NCBI GenBank assembly: GCA_005281725.1
Contig: SSBO01000013.1
Location: 1,521,142-1,585,141, forward strand
Direction of reading: 5' to 3'
DNA length: 64,000 bases
Source: Wuchereria bancrofti
Lineage: Eukaryota > Nematoda > Chromadorea > Rhabditida > Onchocercidae
In this document: piece after piece, positions 25,117-37,400 of the stretch
How the letters are laid out: each line of letters begins with the position of its first letter
Position numbering within the stretch: position 1 is the stretch's first letter
Translations under genes and position numbers: made by a program
Notes under the pieces: generated by a model
Database searches by the model: none
Told to the model about the DNA's origin: nothing
What the model saw: only the letters and a program-made list of their open reading frames with translations

Positions 25117-26724
25117 CTAAAAGATTCTCTGCTGAAATTGATCATAACTGTATGATGATCGATATGGCAATTGCATAGGATAAACACGAAACTGCAAATA
25201 AAACTGTGATATCAGGGAAAAAAACCAACTACGATTCATCAGAATTTAATTAAAAAAAAGAGAAATAAATATACCCATTATATTTTAAAAATATGAAAAA
25301 ACGAACAAGAAAATAGGGCAAATTACGAAAAAAAAAAGAATAAGCTTACAAATTTCTGAGCACCTTCTAATATTGCTTGTGCATATTGATCTGGGAGATC
25401 TTTAATAAGCTGAAATAGAGATGAAAAAAAAAATTTTTTGCATATAATCCCTAGTCTTTTTCAAAAAATTTACTTATAAAATGACTTTGTCAACTGTTAT
25501 GTGACAAATAGTGGCAATTTAGAATAAATTCAACTACTGCTAAAAAATGCGATTTAAGTATATCAGAAATAAATTATGAAAAGCTTACAGCTTTAATATG
25601 ATTCAAATCAATTCGAGCTAATTTCTGATACATAATGTTCATAAGGCTTGGTGAAAAAGAAGCATTCATCGCCTCAATGATCATTTCCACTAAATTCTCA
25701 TCTCTTGGCCTATAATTTTCCATGCGAACTTCATTTTCAACGTAACTTTCAAGTTGACGTCGTAAATCTCGTAATTGCATCAAATTTGAGAAATGAGTAA
25801 GCATAGGAAAATTGCTTTCTGGAAAAGAAAGAAAAAAAATTAAATGTGTAAAATGCTTCTAAGCAATACGAACAATCTTGCTATATGATAACATTTTCTC
25901 TTCTATTATTCAATTATCAAATAACAAATTTCATGTGATAATACATATCACAAAAAAAATTATTTCAAAAAAAGAAAATTTTTGCGATCCTTTCACGCTG
26001 AATCATAGCCATCGAATAACTCGAATAACACAAAGAAATAAAAATAAAAAATTTATTTCCAAAAAAAAATCAGCTGTTTATCAGATTTGAATATAAGGAA
26101 AGAATAACATTTACAAAAAAATCATACCTGTAACATTTCTATTGATAACATAATCACTATTTGGGCATATAAAACGAAGTAATTCAATAACTTCATCATA
26201 TGCTTCATCTTCTATCTCAGCTCGACCATTTTGCGCTTCTCTGTAATTAATGAGAACAAAAACTGATTAAATGATGAATTTAAAATGATTGCAAAATCCA
26301 AAATGATAGATGACCATGTCAAAACGTCCATAACAATGAGACATTTTTAGATGATTGTCGTTAAATGGTTTAAAGTTAAAAAAATTACAAAATTTTTTCA
26401 ATCATTCACTGCGTATATTATACTTTTTGAATTAATTCTGAGTTTCATTTGGTTATTTTCTTAGGACACAATTTTTTTTAAATCATTTTTTACTAATTTC
26501 AATTCTCTACTAACTAAAATTATCGCTAGAGCACATCAATATGCAACAATTATAATAAAATAATAAGTAACTTACCGAAATGTATCATCAAAACACAACA
26601 TTTTAAAATAAGGTGATAATTCTGCTAAATAATGAGCATTTACAAAAATACTTTTCTTCTCCACCAATAATTCAAATTGTCGCAATCGTGTTCGCTGCGA
26701 GAATGTTTCATCGAACATTTTCAT
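25117..26724 (-). CDS. Small BTB/POZ-domain protein, five exons, 208 residues
   Basis: Exons in transcript order: 26576-26724, 26128-26240, 25589-25818, 25350-25409, 25117-25191. Phases match at all four introns, and donors and acceptors are standard (gtaagt, gtatga, gtaagc; acag, ccag, tcag, gcag). The start MKMFDET follows a possible acceptor ttaag, fitting SL trans-splicing. The N-terminal half has a BTB pattern: FELLVEKKSIFVNAHYLAEL, SPYFKMLC, YDEVIELLRFICP, FSNLMQLRDLRRQLE. A helical region (residues about 118-190) and a tyrosine/glutamine-rich tail (SSYSYDQFQQRIF) follow. BTB domains dimerise and often bind Cullin-3; no Kelch or MATH repeats are seen. Extra upstream exons cannot be excluded. 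The exact function is unknown. Confidence 0.85.
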
Positions 26725-29700
26725 TCCTTAAACAATTTATCATTTATTATTTGTAATTTCATCAAATTTTCTCTTTTTAAAAATAATCTTAATAAATCTT
26801 ACATTTTTATCATCCATTCCTATGAGCCTAAGAAAAGAGAGAGAAAAAAGTGTCCACACTGTCCATTTTATCATTCTTTTCTCAAATTCATCTTACTTCT
26901 CTCTCTCCCTTCCTCCCTCTCTCTCTCGCTATCACTATGATTACACAATTCACTTTTTATTTTTTCATATATATTTTTTTTTAAAGAAAATTTCACATTG
27001 TACTAACTCTCTTCCTCTCTTTTGCACTTTCTCTCTCTCTCTCTCCTTCAACAAATTTAAACAAAATAAATGAAACTAACTTCTTACTTTCTCTCTTTCT
27101 CTCCCTATATCATCAATCAAATTTCCATCATTGCCTCTTTTAGTTCTTCCAAAATAATCAATAATCAATTTTAAATGATTCAAAAATTCATTATATCAGA
27201 AAAAAGAAAAAAAAAAACAAAATCAATATGAGAAAGTGTTACATACAAAACCAGAAAAAACCAGTTTCACCTAAAAGAAGACCAAATGAGAGAGAGAGGG
27301 AGAGAGAGAGAAATGATTGGAACGATATGGCGCATACTGTTTGTTAATTTTACCAATTGAACCGGGCAAATTCATTGTTGATCATTTATTTATTTTCTAA
27401 TATAATTAATCATTTTTATTCATTTCTTCTAATTATTACGTAAAATATTATTATAAGCATTGACGTATGTTACACGTTACAAATTATTTTTGAAATTTTG
27501 ACTAATATATTTGTTTTTTTTTTTAATTCTGTTATAATTGAACTTTATGCAAATTAAATTCCTATTTATTTGTAGTTTTAGTAATATATTACTCAACTTT
27601 TTATAATGTATAATTGATTTGTCATTCTATATCATTCTTCAAAGTTTACTGTTTTTGTTTTCATATAACAAACAATGTTTGTTTAAATGGCTAATTGAAT
27701 TGGCTTTTTTTTTAAGGTTTGTTGTTTTTGCATTTATATGGCAAATATTTGCTTAGATGATTAATTGAATAAATAGGATTTTCTTTTTTTTTTCGATTTT
27801 AATACAATAAATTTATTTATCATTTCAGCTATATATGATTAATAGTTGACAGTTGACATAATGTTATAAATTAGCAGTTTGAATTCAATTCATTTAAGTA
27901 AAACTTTAATTACATTATAAAATTTGTTTTTTTTAAATGCACACAATAAACCTAAAATTGTTGTTTTTTTTTTTTAAAAATAACTTTGAAGGGATTTTTT
28001 TAGATTCATTAAAAGTTAGTCTTTTTTTTTCAAAATTCCTATTTCTTTTATTCGTTCCAACTAATTTTGCAAGCTTAATTTGTCATAGTTCGTTAGATTT
28101 TTTCAGTTTAGGTTGAAATATAATTAATGATTTCAAAAGTTAATTATTGATTTGAAAAGAATTTAAGAGCAAAAATATAAGATATAAGACAATCTAGCAA
28201 TTTATCTTATTCCTATTAAATTTTTGATATATTTAATAATTGAAATAAAATTATTAAACATAGAAATATAAATGGCTAGAATGTATATCCTATCAGCAGG
28301 ATATTTTAATAGAAATTGTACATAGTTCTATTTTAAAAAATAAATTGAAAAATAATTGGAATAAAAGTCCTATTTTAAATGATAACCAATATTACATTAA
28401 ATGTTTCATTATTCAGAAATAAATATGTTTTCTTTTTTTTATAAATCATTTGAAAAATATACCAAAAAATACTATATAAACAGTGTATTTCTTGTCAAAT
28501 TAAAATCAAAATTTTCTTTATTTTCTTCTTTTATTCATAATTATTTCATTTGATCTACTGTCACTTTTAGTAGTATTTTTGGTTTTATAAAATCGTTATA
28601 CACTGATACTTATGTGTTATCATTTTAATGAATTAAATTTCAATCAGTTTTTAACTCTAATTTCTTTTTTTTTTGTTAAAGAAATTATTTAACTAAATTT
28701 ACAGAATGGAGCAACATACTTCGAATTTTTTCTCTACGAGTAACAAAGTTTTTGATGAAATAGCAGTGTGCTTTGATAATTTGGAAGCATGTATTTATTG
28801 AAATTATTAAAAAGACTTTAGAAAAAAAAGTAAAGATTTCATAAATTAACATTTTTTGTTCATATAGCAAAATTTGTATCACAAAAGATTTTTTCACAGA
28901 TTTAACTTATTTAAATTTAAAATTATTGCAAAAATTTAAGGCTTAAAAAGATGCATTGGATGGCAATGTATTCATGCTGATTTCTGGAATGGTTTATAAA
29001 ACAAATATATATGCCTACCAATTGATACTCGCCTTTTATCGTAAGTAATTACTTTCAAATCTTTCCTTTTTTCATTCAAATTTAAGTGAAATTTAGAAAA
29101 TATAAATTTAAGTCAGAATTGCTAATGTAATATTTAATATTATTTCACATTTGTTTAAATGAAATGGATAAGAAGAAACAAAAAAATATTTAAGGGAGAA
29201 AAAATATAAATTAATGAAGTTTACTCTGAAAAATAACACTATTTTTATATTAATATTAGAAAATTGAAATTTTGAAATTGTCAATTTTACCATAAGTTTT
29301 TTTTGGCTTCAAAGTATTACATTATTTATAGTTTTTGATCTTCTATCATTTAGGAAGTTAGCTTTTATGACTCTTTAAAAAAAAATTCAAGAAGTATGTA
29401 AATTCTCAAGTATTATTACCATTATCAATCATGTTTATATCATTTTTAGACTGATAGTACTTGGATCATTTTTTATCATTCTGTTATGCTTTTCAATGAT
29501 AATTCTATGCTATTTGTATCGATTATTGCAAATTAAAATATAACATTAAATTCCAACAAATTATAAAGTAATCTTTCAAAATCAAACAGCAACCATATTT
29601 GATTGATTAATGCAAGTTTAAATTTCATTAAGATGATCGATATAATTAATTACAAATTATTGTTGTATCATTTTAATTAACTCTCCTGTTTCATATATGG

Positions 29701-29941
29701 ATGTAGATAATAAAAAACAAAAAATAAATTGGATAATGTTAAAATGAATTTTTATACTTTATCTTTTAATTAGCTTTCATTAAGAATTTTTTTCCTTTTT
29801 TTAAATTATACAAGCATTTTATTGATGAACAAAACAAAGAGTAAAAAGAAAAAAGAAATGCGCAAATTATTTGAACGAAAGAAAATTTATGAATAATAAA
29901 TCTACAACATTGAAATTTTTTTTCTTTTTTTTAAATATTAT
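26725..29941. other. Intergenic DNA upstream of the BTB gene, with CT tracts
   Basis: Pyrimidine-rich CT tracts at about 26896-26930, 27009-27050 and 27087-27108 lie 170-390 bases upstream of the BTB start codon. A GA tract lies at 27289-27311. The rest is AT-rich. Open frames at 26677-27073 come from the CT tracts, and 28685-29293 minus frames show no domain. No gene seen. Confidence 0.5.
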
Positions 29942-30750
29942 TTAAATATTGTCAACTCTGATGGTTGACGAATCCATAGCTGCTTGAAATTCATGATGTT
30001 GAACTGAAGGTAATGAAATAATTTGCATATTCTGTTTTATCTCCGGAATATATGTAGCATAATTTAGAAGTGCTAATTTTGCCGTTGGTCCAAAACTAAC
30101 ACGTCGCGCTGTTCGTGCTAACCAATTTGTACTAGCAACAAAACAAAAAAAAGTATCAATTACTTAATACTTTATTTACAATTATGTTATAAATACTTTT
30201 TATACTTTTATTACTTAAATTAATTAGCATAATAATAATTATTTTATGAAATGGAATTTGAAAGTGTTTTAATGAATAAAATAACTTAAGTTGGCTCATT
30301 AATTTATTTCATTTTAATGTTTTCTGTTCAGTTTGCTTTATGAGATTTGTAAAGTTTTATATTAATTTTTTTTTTTTTTGTTGTTTTAGATGAATGTTTT
30401 ATTTTTTGATTTCTTGTTATAAATTAATTAATTGATAATTTAATCTTTAGTTGACAATTTATGTATTTCATAATATAATTAATTGATAATTTTTGTTAAT
30501 AATTTGAATTTATGAAGCTGAAATAAACTTTACACAATGTTACTTGTTATTGTAAAAAAAAAAACTATTAAATATAAATACAAAATGTCACAAACTTGCT
30601 GGCAATTTCTTCCGTGATATTCTTGAAACGTTTCACATACGATGAAATTAATATTAATAATAAAATTGAAATACAATTGAAAATGTTTGGTACAACTAAC
30701 AAAATTATTGTCCATAAAGCAATTGTATTAGACGTATGCAAACATGTTAC
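29942..30750 (-). CDS. C-terminal two exons of an unrecognised membrane protein
   Basis: Exon 30596-30750 opens after ttag and reads VTCLHTSNTIALW, then a strongly hydrophobic segment (IILLVVPNIFNCISILLLIL), then a basic stretch (SSYVKRFKNITEEIAS). It splices in phase 2 (donor gtttgt) to exon 29942-30131, which encodes NTNWLARTARRVSFGPTAK and ends DSSTIRVDNI before TAA. One transmembrane helix followed by a charged, probably cytoplasmic tail fits the last part of a multi-pass receptor or transporter. The family could not be named. Upstream exons, expected between 30751 and 34495, were not identified, so the model is partial. Base composition and both splice junctions favour real coding. Confidence 0.6.
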
Positions 30751-33700
30751 CTAAATTGCAAATGTCAGCAAATATGCTCCTTAGTAATAATTTCTTTGAA
30801 TTAGTATAAGTATAGTTATGAGTATATATAAGTAAAATGAGTATAAGTATATGAGTATAGTTAAGTGTTAATAGTATTGCTGCTCAAAAGTAAAAGCAAG
30901 TCTCATTTTTAGTCGGCAAATTATAATTAATCTTCAATAGTAAGCATAATAATTGAAATATTTTTGAGGCTGTCACCAAAGATGTTATCAAATAAACTCT
31001 TTAACAAGAGTTTCTTTTTTTTTCCTTTTTTTTTGAAAATAACATTATTTCTTCTTGCAGAATAGAAAGTCATCTTTTTAAAATTTGGTGAATTAAAAAA
31101 AAAAAGCAAAAAAATAAAAATGTCATCGATTAGTGAAAAGTTCAACGGATGACAAAATATTGAAGAATTCGTTGTATTAATTAGACATTACTGCAAAAGA
31201 GTAATTAATGCCGCGTTGACTAATTAATTGTTTTCTTAATGTTAGCTGAAAACTTTACACTTTTTCTTTGATTTTTTCTATTAATTTACCAGTGGTACTT
31301 TTTAGTGATACTGCAGTACTTTAATTGAAATGTAAAAAATCGTGATGACAATTAATTATTAAATAGTGACAGTTCCTTTCTTTTTTTAAGATGTAAATTT
31401 GATTTGACGAAGCGTTACTATTGAGTTTTCGTTTTTCTTTAATTCAGTAATAAATGATTTGAATGATTATTTATGATTTATCGATTTTTTTTCACTTTAT
31501 CGATTTTCTTCGAAAATCCAGCAGTTATGTAAGGAACAATATTTTTGAGGTTGAATAAAGTTCATTGATAATTTCAGATGTAATTGTATGAAAATTAGAA
31601 TAACTCTCAGTTAATTTGTATATAAAAAATTTTTTCACCTTCAAGAATTTTCATTCATAATTAGAGGAATTTGCTATTTATTTTTTAGCTAATTTTTTGA
31701 TGCAAAAAAGAAAGAACGTTGCTATTGCGATTAAATTATTATTATCATAATTAAATACAGTTTACAATAATTAATATACAATAATAATAATAATTGTTAT
31801 ATGGTTTTTTCTAAATTTATTGAAAAAAAATGAAAAAAGCTTTATGAATTTTCGGGAATTTTTGAAATTATTTATTTGTTTTGAAATTTAAGTATACAAT
31901 AGCATAGCAATAATTATATTGTCGGAATTATGTTATTAACGAAAGTAGCAAATTTTAGAAAAAATTTGAAAATGTGCAATTTAGTTGCTCACGAAACTAT
32001 AAATGTTTAAACTGTCACAAATTTATAACAATCTATAATTATTATATGAAGCTTTCTTCATTTAATTAATATTAGCTTTTGCTTTATCATTGATATTAGT
32101 TGCTACGTACTTTAAAAAACTTGTTATTAATTAGTAATAACTTTTTCTATTTTAAATATTTTCTAATAAGAAGAATAATAATTAAATAGTCTTTAATAAT
32201 TACATAGAATCGACAATAATTAAATCTAATAATATAAAAATTAAATGACAAATGATAAAAAAACCTGGTACGATACCATTATATTTATTTCTATTTTTTT
32301 TGAAATCTAATTTACGTCTAAAAATTTGCCTACTAAAGTCAATTTGATGGTGGTATGACATTAATTCCACGTTTAAATAACTTCATGTGCATGTCATTCG
32401 TCTGATGGTGCATGACGTTAATTTCACGTTTAAATAACGTCATATACAGATTTCAAAAAGACAGATGCCATGCTAATCATAAAATAATTGCATAAAATAA
32501 CTAGAATAATTGCATTCATTCATAGCGAGCTTCATCTCATGCATAAAAATTTAATATTTAATAGATTAATTGTTTCGAAAATTCACTTTCCCATGCGATA
32601 TTCTATTCTATTAATTCATTTTTTGAATATTTGAAATTAAAGTGTAATTGAAATTAAAGTGTTCTCATTTTCAAATATTTGAAATTAAAGTGTAAACAAA
32701 TCAATTAAAATCATATTATTATATCACTAAAATGAAAGGAAACACTAATTAAAATATCAATAGCTTACGTTATTTGTCATATCAATCGATTGTAAAATTA
32801 ATATAACGCAAATAATCACAACCAACCGAAAACGATTGCTCATATAATAATCAATGATTAGATACTATTAAAAATAATGATCCAAATAAAAAATTTGTTT
32901 TTTGAATTTAATTAAATTATTATTTGAAATGAATGAATAAATGTTAAATAAGTATGATATGATTTGCATTTTTATTATAATACTCTTTTCTTATAATATC
33001 TAAGTTAGTATTACATTAATTTGACAAATGCTAAAATAATTTGTTAAATTTATTTCAAATATTTGAGAGACAATTAGCGTAAGATAGCATTGCATATACC
33101 ATGCAAATTATTTTTGTAGAAGTTAGTCTAATTACTGCTAGTTCAGCCACAATTTAAATTTAAATTCAGTTCAACTTTTTACTCTTTCGGAAAATTAAAC
33201 AAAAGTAATAACATACAAAATTGAATGTATTTGATAGTATTTATTCCTTATTAAGTAATTATATAATTTTATTGATAATATTAAATTAAATTATTGTATT
33301 AAAATGGATGAATAGGTATAAATTATGATAGAATACTCATATTTCTTTTCTTATTCTTTTTAAATAACTAAATTTATATTTAAAATATTTTCTGTTGATA
33401 TGATCATCAATAAAAAAGCAATTTATTTTCAACAAATATCATATTCATTGCTCTTATCTAATATTTTAGACATTTAAATTTTATTTTTTTTATTTTTTAT
33501 TTTTAATCTTTTGTTACAAATATAAATTATTAGCAATTATTTTAGCAAAAAATAATATTCCTAAATAAATATATCTGAGCTAATAATAAGTGATATTATT
33601 TGAGATGATTGAATTTATTAAGAAAGAAAAAAAAGAAAGGAAAATTTTAAGTTGAAAAAAGAAGCAAAAAAAACCCGAAAAAACCTAATTTTGTTGCATT

Positions 33701-34495
33701 TTTATTACAAAATGAATTTTTAACAGCTGTTGAAAGCATTTTTTTTTCTCGTTTACTTCGATTGATTTATTAAATTATTGCTTGTAAATCCAATTTATCC
33801 AACCATTCTTTTTGAAAATGTTTTTTAATTTAAATGTTAGATATAAAAAAAAATGATCTTTGCATGCAGCGTAATTAATAAAACTTAATGAATGAAATGA
33901 AAAAATTGTTGAAATATTAAGAATAAAAATTTCAAAAAAAAAAAAATATTCACTTTAATTCTGCATGCTAAATTGGGTGATTTGCAAAAATTTTAAAAAC
34001 TTTTTTTTTGAAATCTAATAAAATTGTAATCTATCTGCTTCAGATTAATTTTTAATACCAATTTGTTCTAAATATTTCTTAAGAAGAATGATTTATTTCA
34101 TTTTGTGGGAAGCAGTTTTCATTTTTTATCTCATTTCTTTTTATCTCTTTATGCGTTTGTGCGCGTAAAATTAGAAAATTAACAGACGTATTTTTATACG
34201 TAAAAGTTAGCAAATTAATAGATGTATGTTGTATACGCAAAAATTGGCCAATTACTAGACGTGTTTTTATGTGTGTTTATGCGCACGCACATACACAATT
34301 GCATTCAATTTGTTACATTCAATTGATTTCAATCCAATTTTTCATTCATTTATCATCTGAAATGTTTTCCGTTTTTTTTTTTCTTCACGAAATGGTTTGA
34401 TAACCAAAAATTTGTTTGTAAGTCATTATTTAAACATTTTGTGAGTCTTATTTAAATTTGATGTTTAATTAAATTTTTTTTTTAAAATGTAACAC
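30751..34495. other. AT-rich stretch between two minus-strand genes
   Basis: It should hold the missing upstream exons of the 29942-30750 gene, but none could be supported. A triplicated ttgaaattaaagtgt motif lies near 32628-32695. The 72-codon minus frame at 30927-31145 is low-complexity. Confidence 0.4.
32343..32443. repeat. Two-copy 58-bp repeat with an inverted-repeat core
   Basis: Units 32343-32385 and 32401-32443 share the order gatggtg, atgac, ttaattcac-like, cgtttaaataac and tcat. In the second unit the ends atgacgtta and taacgtcat are perfect 9-bp inverted repeats; in the first they no longer match. The TGACGT core resembles a bZIP site. Confidence 0.6.
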
Positions 34496-37400
34496 TTAAC
34501 CAGTTTTTTCGTTGTAAATTTTCTTACGCATAGCATTACGAAGTTTTTTAGATCGTTTTGAATTATTCTTTCCTAACTTATGACATTTGCAATGACGTAT
34601 TATGCTTTTTTCTGATTTTTCGTTTATCTATAAATTAATCAAAATGTAGCAAAAGTATCATTTAAAAAAATTTACAGTTTTACTAATGAGCTAATTAGAG
34701 TGCTGCGAAAAAAAAAAATTCATTTTAAATTGAGAGAAATTAATATATTTTAATTTAACAAATTATTTCATTAAACAAATTAGTAAATTGAAAGTTAGAA
34801 AAAATTCCTGAATTTATTATTGAAAATTTGAGAAATCACAAAAAAAGTAATTTTAAAAAGAATTATAATTTAGTAAAAAAAAAGACAATGATAAACAATT
34901 AAATTAAAATTAGGTAATACCTAATAAATTAATTTAGGAAAATTTATGCAAATTTGTTGTACCTTAGATTTTTCAGATTTCGATGATTTTTGAGATTTTG
35001 ATGCTAATGTTGATCCAATTGATTTCGATGATTCATCATTTTTGTTGACCAATTTTGCATTCAATTTTTCATCCCTTTCTTTTGGATAATTTTGCTTTTC
35101 AAATTTTCCCGTTTTCTTCAACTGTTCATTTTTTTCCCTCCGTTTATCTGTACTTTTCCGATTTGTATAGATCATTATTTGGAGCAAAATTAAGGTAATA
35201 TCATAATTAAAGTAATGAAATAAAATTAAAATAATGATATCATAAAAATAAAGTATAATTTTTATTAATTAAAAAAATAATTTAATATTAAGTAGATATG
35301 ACATAAATATGATTTAGTCACTCTATTCTATTGATATTGATAATTCAATTGTTAGCAGTTATTGTGTTTTACAAATTTTTAAATTCGTTTCTTTTTTTCC
35401 CGGAAAGAAAAAACAATAGCTTTTTGGTATCGCTTTAAATTTTAATTTATAAGATTTATAATCGATTCAAGTCAGTATCAAAGAAGTTAATAAATTTGAC
35501 ACTGATATAAATTGATAAATGATGATAAAATTTTGCGATGGACTAATTAACTAATTTGTACTCAAACAAACTTAATACTCAAAGTAAAAATATTCCTACT
35601 TGTGTAATATTTCATGAAACTAATAAGCTTAAACTGATACTATTACTTCAAAAACAACTTTTTTTTTTCAAATTTACACTTTAAATTTTGAAGTGGATAT
35701 TTTAGTGATTATTTTATTTTAAAAGAAAAAGAAATGATTATTTTTTCTTTCCATTCCAAGATGGTTGTTAAAATTTACGGAGAAAATAGTTTATGAAGAA
35801 AAACTGAAATTTTAATCTGAACACTTTTTAGATATGCTTGAATTACTTTAACTGATCAAGGGAAATCAAAAATAATTTATGAAGGAAATTTTGAAATTTT
35901 AATATGAACATTTTTTTGATATATTTGAATTATTTTAATCAATCAAAGAAATATTGCTATATTCAATTTATTCATATCCAATCTATTCTTATCAGTTGAG
36001 AAGATAACCTCAGTCTATCCTTATCAGTCGAAAAGATAACGTATGCTATCTTGTGCGTAATTTATTTATCTTCAATTATTTTAGGATAAATACCTATTTA
36101 AAGGAATATGCGCTATGTTTGATTAATTAATTAGAATTACTGACAAAAAACAAAAAATTGGTCGGTCATCTCTTATCCATCATTTAAATTTTCAATTAAT
36201 ACTTTTTTCTCTTTTTTCTTGCATTTTTAAATGAAAAAAAATCTGGCTTTATAAGAAAAAAAATTGTTCAAGGATACATTTTCAGAAATCAAAAAAAATT
36301 TTTTTTATTTTTTAGCAGTATCTTTACACGAATTCTGACTCAAACGTGATAAGCGCAATCGTAAATTCATCAAATATGACGCATGTGACAAAAGAATATA
36401 TGATAAAAGAAGATATCTAAATTCAGTGAAAAGCTATGCGAATTTATGGTACTACAAAGAAAAAAATAATAATATGAAAAATTGAAGAAAACATACATTG
36501 CTTAATTGATAATTTTCCTGATCTGAAAAGATCATAAATTTTAGTTTCAAATGCTAAAATGATACTGTTTCATGGATTAAGAATTGAATTTTATTTTAAA
36601 TGGGAAGGATGATGTTTAAATTGGTATGAATTGGTATATTAAAGTTCACGACTTTAAAAAAAAAAGACTTTTTCAGAATTTTTTGTTTGAAATAGAAGAA
36701 TTACTAGTGTCATGCAAATGAAATAAATTTACCATCCAAATTTTGATTCCTAATTAATTTAATAAAATATTTTGATTTTGAATTTGATAAAATTCTATGC
36801 ATATTATTTAACCAACAATGGAAGTTTACGAAGATCAATCGCTGTATCATTGCGTGGTTTGGGTATACCACAGCGTATCAATCCCTTATCAATATGTTCT
36901 TTGATAATACAACAACGACGACAAAATGTGCTTGTTAATGTGGTCATAATAAATGGAATCATCTGCAATGGATAAATCAAATATGATTACTGATAAAAGC
37001 TGTTAAGATTGTTATCATTTGAATGCAACTTCTCTTTCATCTCTTTCCTGGTTATTTATAATAAGATATCATGGAATATTTCAATGCCTTTAATACTTTA
37101 AATTGCACTTTCTTGTATATCAAATGAGATAATAGTCTTATCCGATTTATAATAATAATGTGTAAACATTATTTATTGTCCTTTTTTCCCTTATATTTAC
37201 TTTTGTTTATGTAAAAGGAATAAAAAAGTTATCGCTATTTAGCAAATCAAATAATTAAGTATAAACATTTCAAAGATCATCGCTACATTCATACTTCCAA
37301 ATAAGCATAAAAGTTCAAATTACAGAAACGAAAAAAAAATTAATTGAAAACGAAAATAAAATTTGTACTTTTTCTCCATTTGGCAAAGTTTTCAAACGTT

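Noticed and set aside
33061..33135. Possible upstream exon of the membrane-protein gene (minus, ending at gtatat)
   Set aside because: The frame is open for only 17 codons, has an in-frame stop upstream and no acceptor.
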